From the NCBI GenBank assembly GCA_046542305.1, contig JBKHBQ010000170.1, forward strand, positions 1-8,640: DNA of 8,640 nucleotides, in the 5' to 3' direction. The notes beneath the pieces were generated by a model. The model was given only the letters and a program-made list of their open reading frames with translations, did not search any database and was not told where the DNA came from. Within the stretch, counting starts at the first letter, position 1. Each line of letters begins with the position of its first letter. Origin of the DNA: JBKHBQ01 sp046542305 (GTDB taxonomy: Bacteria; Bacteroidota; Bacteroidia; Bacteroidales; 4484-276). This document shows positions 6,519 through 8,640 of the stretch, piece by piece. Both the position numbers and the translations under genes were made by a program.

Positions 6519-7277
6519 TCAGATTTTCAGGATTTCCTCCCAGTTATAATCGATTTTTTCGAGAAACAACCCCTTGGCCGGGGCCGACATGCCCGCCCTG
6601 CTGCGATCCATGCTTTCGATGATGCGTGACAGTTCCTCCTGATCAATTTTTCCGCGGCCAATATCCACCATTGTTCCGACAATCGAGCGGACCATGTTCC
6701 TCAAAAACCGATCGGCAGTAATGGTAAATACAAGTTCGTGTTCCAGTTTTTCCCAACGTGCATGAGAAATCTGGCAGATGTTGGTGTGTGCTCCGCCGTG
6801 CAGTTTGGCAAAGCTGGTAAAATCGCTGTACCTTCCAAGGATTTCGGCACTGCGGTTCATTTCCTCCACATTAAGCGGCGCGTGATAATACCACGAAAAA
6901 TGCCGGTTAAAGGGATATCTGTTTGTACTGATATAGTATTTATAGGTTCGGGCAATGGCATCGAATCGTGTATGCGCCTGATCCCTCACCCTGAAAATCC
7001 GGTGTATGGCGATATCCTGCGGCAGAAAGCTGTTCAGTTCGTCCCTCAGCTCTGCCAGTTTACGCTTATCCAGGTGCTGAAACAAATCGAAATGGGCAAA
7101 GAATTGCCGGGCATGCACTCCGGCATCGGTACGGCCGCAGCCGGTTACGCCTTCGTTCTGGTTTATCTTGTAATACAATCCCTGCTCTATGGCAGCCTGT
7201 ATGCTTTTGGAGCCGTCCTGTCGCTGCCAGCCGTGGTAATCGGTGCCATCGTACGACAATTCAATAAAATATCTCAT
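6519..7277 (-). CDS. truA: tRNA pseudouridine(38-40) synthase TruA
   Basis: A 252-residue enzyme that isomerises uridine to pseudouridine at positions 38-40 in the anticodon stem-loop of many tRNAs. The N-terminus MRYFIELSYDGTDYHGWQRQ is the classic TruA opening. The catalytic aspartate is Asp51 in GCGRTDAGVHARQ (46-58). Further signatures are the Arg-Thr-Tyr-Lys-Tyr segment (RTYKYYI) in the middle, and FLRNMVRSIVGTMVDIGRG in the second half. Length agrees with the family (about 240-270 aa) and nothing is missing. The AAGGAG just upstream directly abuts the ATG with no spacer, so it is badly placed as a ribosome site; the conserved N-terminus nevertheless fixes this start. The gene is divergent from the NuoE-NuoF fusion gene, with about 390 bp between them, and it stands apart from the acidic-tail gene downstream. 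Confidence 0.97.
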   Translation of the reverse strand: MRYFIELSYDGTDYHGWQRQDGSKSIQAAIEQGLYYKINQNEGVTGCGRTDAGVHARQFFAHFDLFQHLDKRKLAELRDELNSFLPQDIAIHRIFRVRDQAHTRFDAIARTYKYYISTNRYPFNRHFSWYYHAPLNVEEMNRSAEILGRYSDFTSFAKLHGGAHTNICQISHARWEKLEHELVFTITADRFLRNMVRSIVGTMVDIGRGKIDQEELSRIIESMDRSRAGMSAPAKGLFLEKIDYNWEEILKI

Positions 7278-7524
7278 CTCCTTGGTGTAACATTTTATGC
7301 ATTGATGTAGTGTTAATTCAACGCTGCTAAATAACCCTGCATTTAATCTGAGGAGTTTTTTTTCAAACCCTAACGTAATCAGCCACTAATCAGTGGGATC
7401 AGCTGCAAAATAAAATATAATTATTCAAACAATTTAAATCTGTTCTAAATTCTTACCAAATACGCAATCCACAGGGTTTTGCAGGTGATTGTCTATTTAA
7501 AACACTTCTAAATTTTTTCTATTG
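7278..7524. other. Non-coding divergent region between truA and the NuoE-NuoF gene
   Basis: AT-rich, with no supported reading frame on either strand. It contains a short perfect hairpin (CCACT-AATC-AGTGG, 7383-7396) without an adjoining T run in either direction, so it is not an obvious terminator. A near match to a minus-strand -7 element at about 7366-7374 (spacing off by one) could serve truA, but this is weak. Confidence 0.5.
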
Positions 7525-7555
7525 TTTGCGGCAAGATAATTTCAGCGTAGCTTTG
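7525..7555 (+). promoter_or_regulatory. Bacteroidota-type promoter, TTTG-N19-TAGCTTTG
   Basis: A TTTG at 7525-7528 is followed after 19 bp by TAGCTTTG at 7548-7555. Both elements and their spacing match the Bacteroidota sigma-ABfr promoter (-33 TTTG, -7 TAnnTTTG). Transcription should start at about 7558-7562, giving a leader of about 110 bases before the ATG at 7670. It is the best promoter in the window and points at the NuoE-NuoF fusion gene. Confidence 0.7.
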
Positions 7556-7556
7556 C

Positions 7557-7576
7557 GTTGTTAAATTGTTAACAAC
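7557..7576. promoter_or_regulatory. Perfect palindrome matching a Rex operator (TTGTTAA-N4-TTAACAA)
   Basis: GTTGTTAA and TTAACAAC form a perfect 8-bp inverted repeat around a 4-bp centre (ATTG). The inner 18 bp (7558-7575) equals TTGTTAA-N4-TTAACAA, the Rex operator form described for Clostridia; the general Rex consensus is TTGTGA-N6-TCACAA. Rex is released from DNA when NADH is high. The palindrome begins two bases after the -7 element and so covers the predicted transcription start, the position expected for a repressor. The gene behind it encodes a NADH-oxidising flavoprotein, a typical Rex target. No rex gene is inside the window, so the binding protein is inferred. Confidence 0.65.
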
Positions 7577-7669
7577 CTTGAAAATCAGCGACAAGAGGAG
7601 CTAACAGATTAACCAAATTACTGATAATCAATTTCTCGATTTTATAATTCACTAACAATAAGAATTTTT

Positions 7670-8640
7670 ATGGCAACAAGCGTACAGAGCATCATTGAGA
7701 AGTACAATAAGGATCAGACCCGTCTGATGGACATCCTTATTGATGTTCAATCGGAGCATGGCTATATTCCCCAGGAGACAATTTCTGAAATTGCCAACGC
7801 GCTGAATATTTCGCATGTGGACGTAGAGCAGACGATGTCGTTTTACCATTTCTTTTCCGATACCCCCACGGGTAAATATGCCATTTATCTGAACGACAGT
7901 GCCGTGGCCAATATGATGGGCCGCGCCAGGGTGAAGGAAACGCTCGAACAGGAAGCCGGGATCAAATTTGGCCAGGTGACTCCCGACGGGCAGATCGGCT
8001 TATTCGATACAGCCTGTATCGGTATGAACGACCAGGAACCTGCCGCCCTGATCAACGGGCATGTATTCACCAATCTTACCCCCTTCAGGGTGAAGGAAAT
8101 CGTGCGCGATATCAAGGAAGGCAAACCCGTAGAGGAAATGTACACTGCAGCCTACGGCGATGGCGAAAACCGCAACGAACTCATCAAGTCGGTTGTGCAG
8201 AACAACATCCGCAAAAAGGGACCGATCCTCTCCGAAGATTACACCCCCGGTATCGTGATATGGAAGAAACTTCCCGAAATGACACCCGAACAGGTGATCG
8301 AAGAGGTGAAGAAATCCAACATCCGCGGACGCGGTGGTGCAGGCTTCCCCACAGGATTGAAGTGGGAGTTCTGCCGCAAGGCCAAAGGCGAAAAGAAATA
8401 TATTTTCTGCAACGCTGATGAGGGCGAACCCGGAACTTTCAAGGACAGGGTAATCCTGACCGAACGGCCCAAACTCCTCTTCGAAGGCATGGTGATTGCC
8501 GGATATGCAGTTGGCGCCACCGAAGGCATCGTGTATGTTCGCCACGAATATAAATACCTGAAAAACTATCTCGAAAACCTGCTGCAGGGTGCCCGCGACC
8601 GCAACCTGCTCGGCAAGGACATCGGCGGCATTAAAGGATT
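7670..8640 (+). CDS. nuoF: NuoE-NuoF fusion flavoprotein (HoxF / NADH-dependent hydrogenase subunit-like), 3' end outside window
   Basis: The frame opens at ATG 7670 (MATSVQSIIEKYNKDQTRLMD) and runs without a stop past the window edge, 323 codons being visible. Residues 1-65 form the NuoE helical bundle, and about 66-145 its thioredoxin-like part. From about 165 the NuoF domain begins, with EMTPEQVIEEVKKSNIRGRGGAGFPTGLKW (NADH-binding glycine motif at 220-229) and FCNADEGEPGTFKDR (FMN-binding, 246-260). The protein should take electrons from NADH onto FMN, or the reverse, and pass them through iron-sulfur clusters to a partner; the [4Fe-4S] region lies beyond the window. Single-chain E-F fusions are typical of HoxF and related soluble diaphorase modules rather than respiratory complex I, where nuoE and nuoF are separate. 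The NuoE domain keeps only Cys116 of the four cluster cysteines: positions expected to be Cys hold Asn75, Ala80 and Asn120. There is no Shine-Dalgarno near the start. The symbol reflects the NuoF domain; partner genes downstream would decide the real role. Confidence 0.85.
   Translation, partial: MATSVQSIIEKYNKDQTRLMDILIDVQSEHGYIPQETISEIANALNISHVDVEQTMSFYHFFSDTPTGKYAIYLNDSAVANMMGRARVKETLEQEAGIKFGQVTPDGQIGLFDTACIGMNDQEPAALINGHVFTNLTPFRVKEIVRDIKEGKPVEEMYTAAYGDGENRNELIKSVVQNNIRKKGPILSEDYTPGIVIWKKLPEMTPEQVIEEVKKSNIRGRGGAGFPTGLKWEFCRKAKGEKKYIFCNADEGEPGTFKDRVILTERPKLLFEGMVIAGYAVGATEGIVYVRHEYKYLKNYLENLLQGARDRNLLGKDIGGIKG

Noticed and set aside
6496..6522. Imperfect hairpin (ACGGT...GCCGT) just after the truA stop
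   Set aside because: The stem is only about six pairs including a wobble and is not followed by a T run on the truA strand; not a convincing terminator.
6738..7310. A 190-residue plus-strand open frame opposite truA
   Set aside because: It is a shadow of truA, whose catalytic motif and full length are clear; the translated product resembles nothing.
7383..7396. CCACT-AATC-AGTGG hairpin as a truA or divergent-region terminator
   Set aside because: There is no T tract on the 3' side in either direction, and it lies upstream of both flanking genes.
8000..8545. A 181-residue minus-strand open frame inside the NuoE-NuoF gene
   Set aside because: The plus-strand frame carries the NADH and FMN motifs; the minus frame is its antisense shadow.

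Overview
The window looks like a chromosomal piece of a Bacteroidota genome, probably an anaerobic or fermentative member. Several gene fronts carry the TAnnTTTG -7 element of this phylum, and one has a complete TTTG-N19-TAnnTTTG promoter. Shine-Dalgarno sequences are mostly absent, as is usual there. The protein set (FUSC-type envelope protein, MarC, MscS, a short DUF1338 enzyme, LplA, TruA, and a NuoE-NuoF type fusion) also fits. The taxonomic call is inferred from sequence style, not from a database search.

Layout. Positions 1-3341, plus strand: three membrane proteins, namely the C-terminal part of a FUSC/YccS-like protein cut by the window edge, a MarC family protein, and an MscS-type mechanosensitive channel. 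Positions 3356-3891, minus strand: a low-GC RelE/ParE toxin-antitoxin module whose toxin is interrupted by an in-frame TAA. The missing C-terminus is still readable beyond the stop. Positions 4035-5857, minus strand: lplA (lipoate-protein ligase) followed 26 bp later by a DUF1338 protein (2-oxoadipate dioxygenase/decarboxylase-like), probably one operon. Positions 5983-6291, minus: a small protein with an acidic tail and no recognised function. Positions 6519-7277, minus: truA. A divergent non-coding region of about 390 bp follows. From 7670 a plus-strand gene runs off the window; it is a NuoE-like domain fused to NuoF, as in HoxF or the flavoprotein subunit of NADH-dependent [FeFe] hydrogenases.

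The most interesting part is the control region of that last gene. A consensus-quality Bacteroidota promoter (7525-7555) is followed at once by a perfect palindrome (7557-7576) that contains TTGTTAA-N4-TTAACAA, the form of the operator for the NADH/NAD+ sensor Rex known from Clostridia. It sits on the predicted transcription start. A NADH-oxidising enzyme repressed by an NADH-sensing repressor makes a coherent redox circuit. The NuoE-like domain of this protein has also lost three of the four cysteines that normally bind its [2Fe-2S] cluster.

I saw no tRNA, rRNA, CRISPR array or insertion sequence. I do not see a clearly new multi-gene system here. The broken toxin, the Rex-like operator and the cysteine-poor NuoE domain deserve follow-up.
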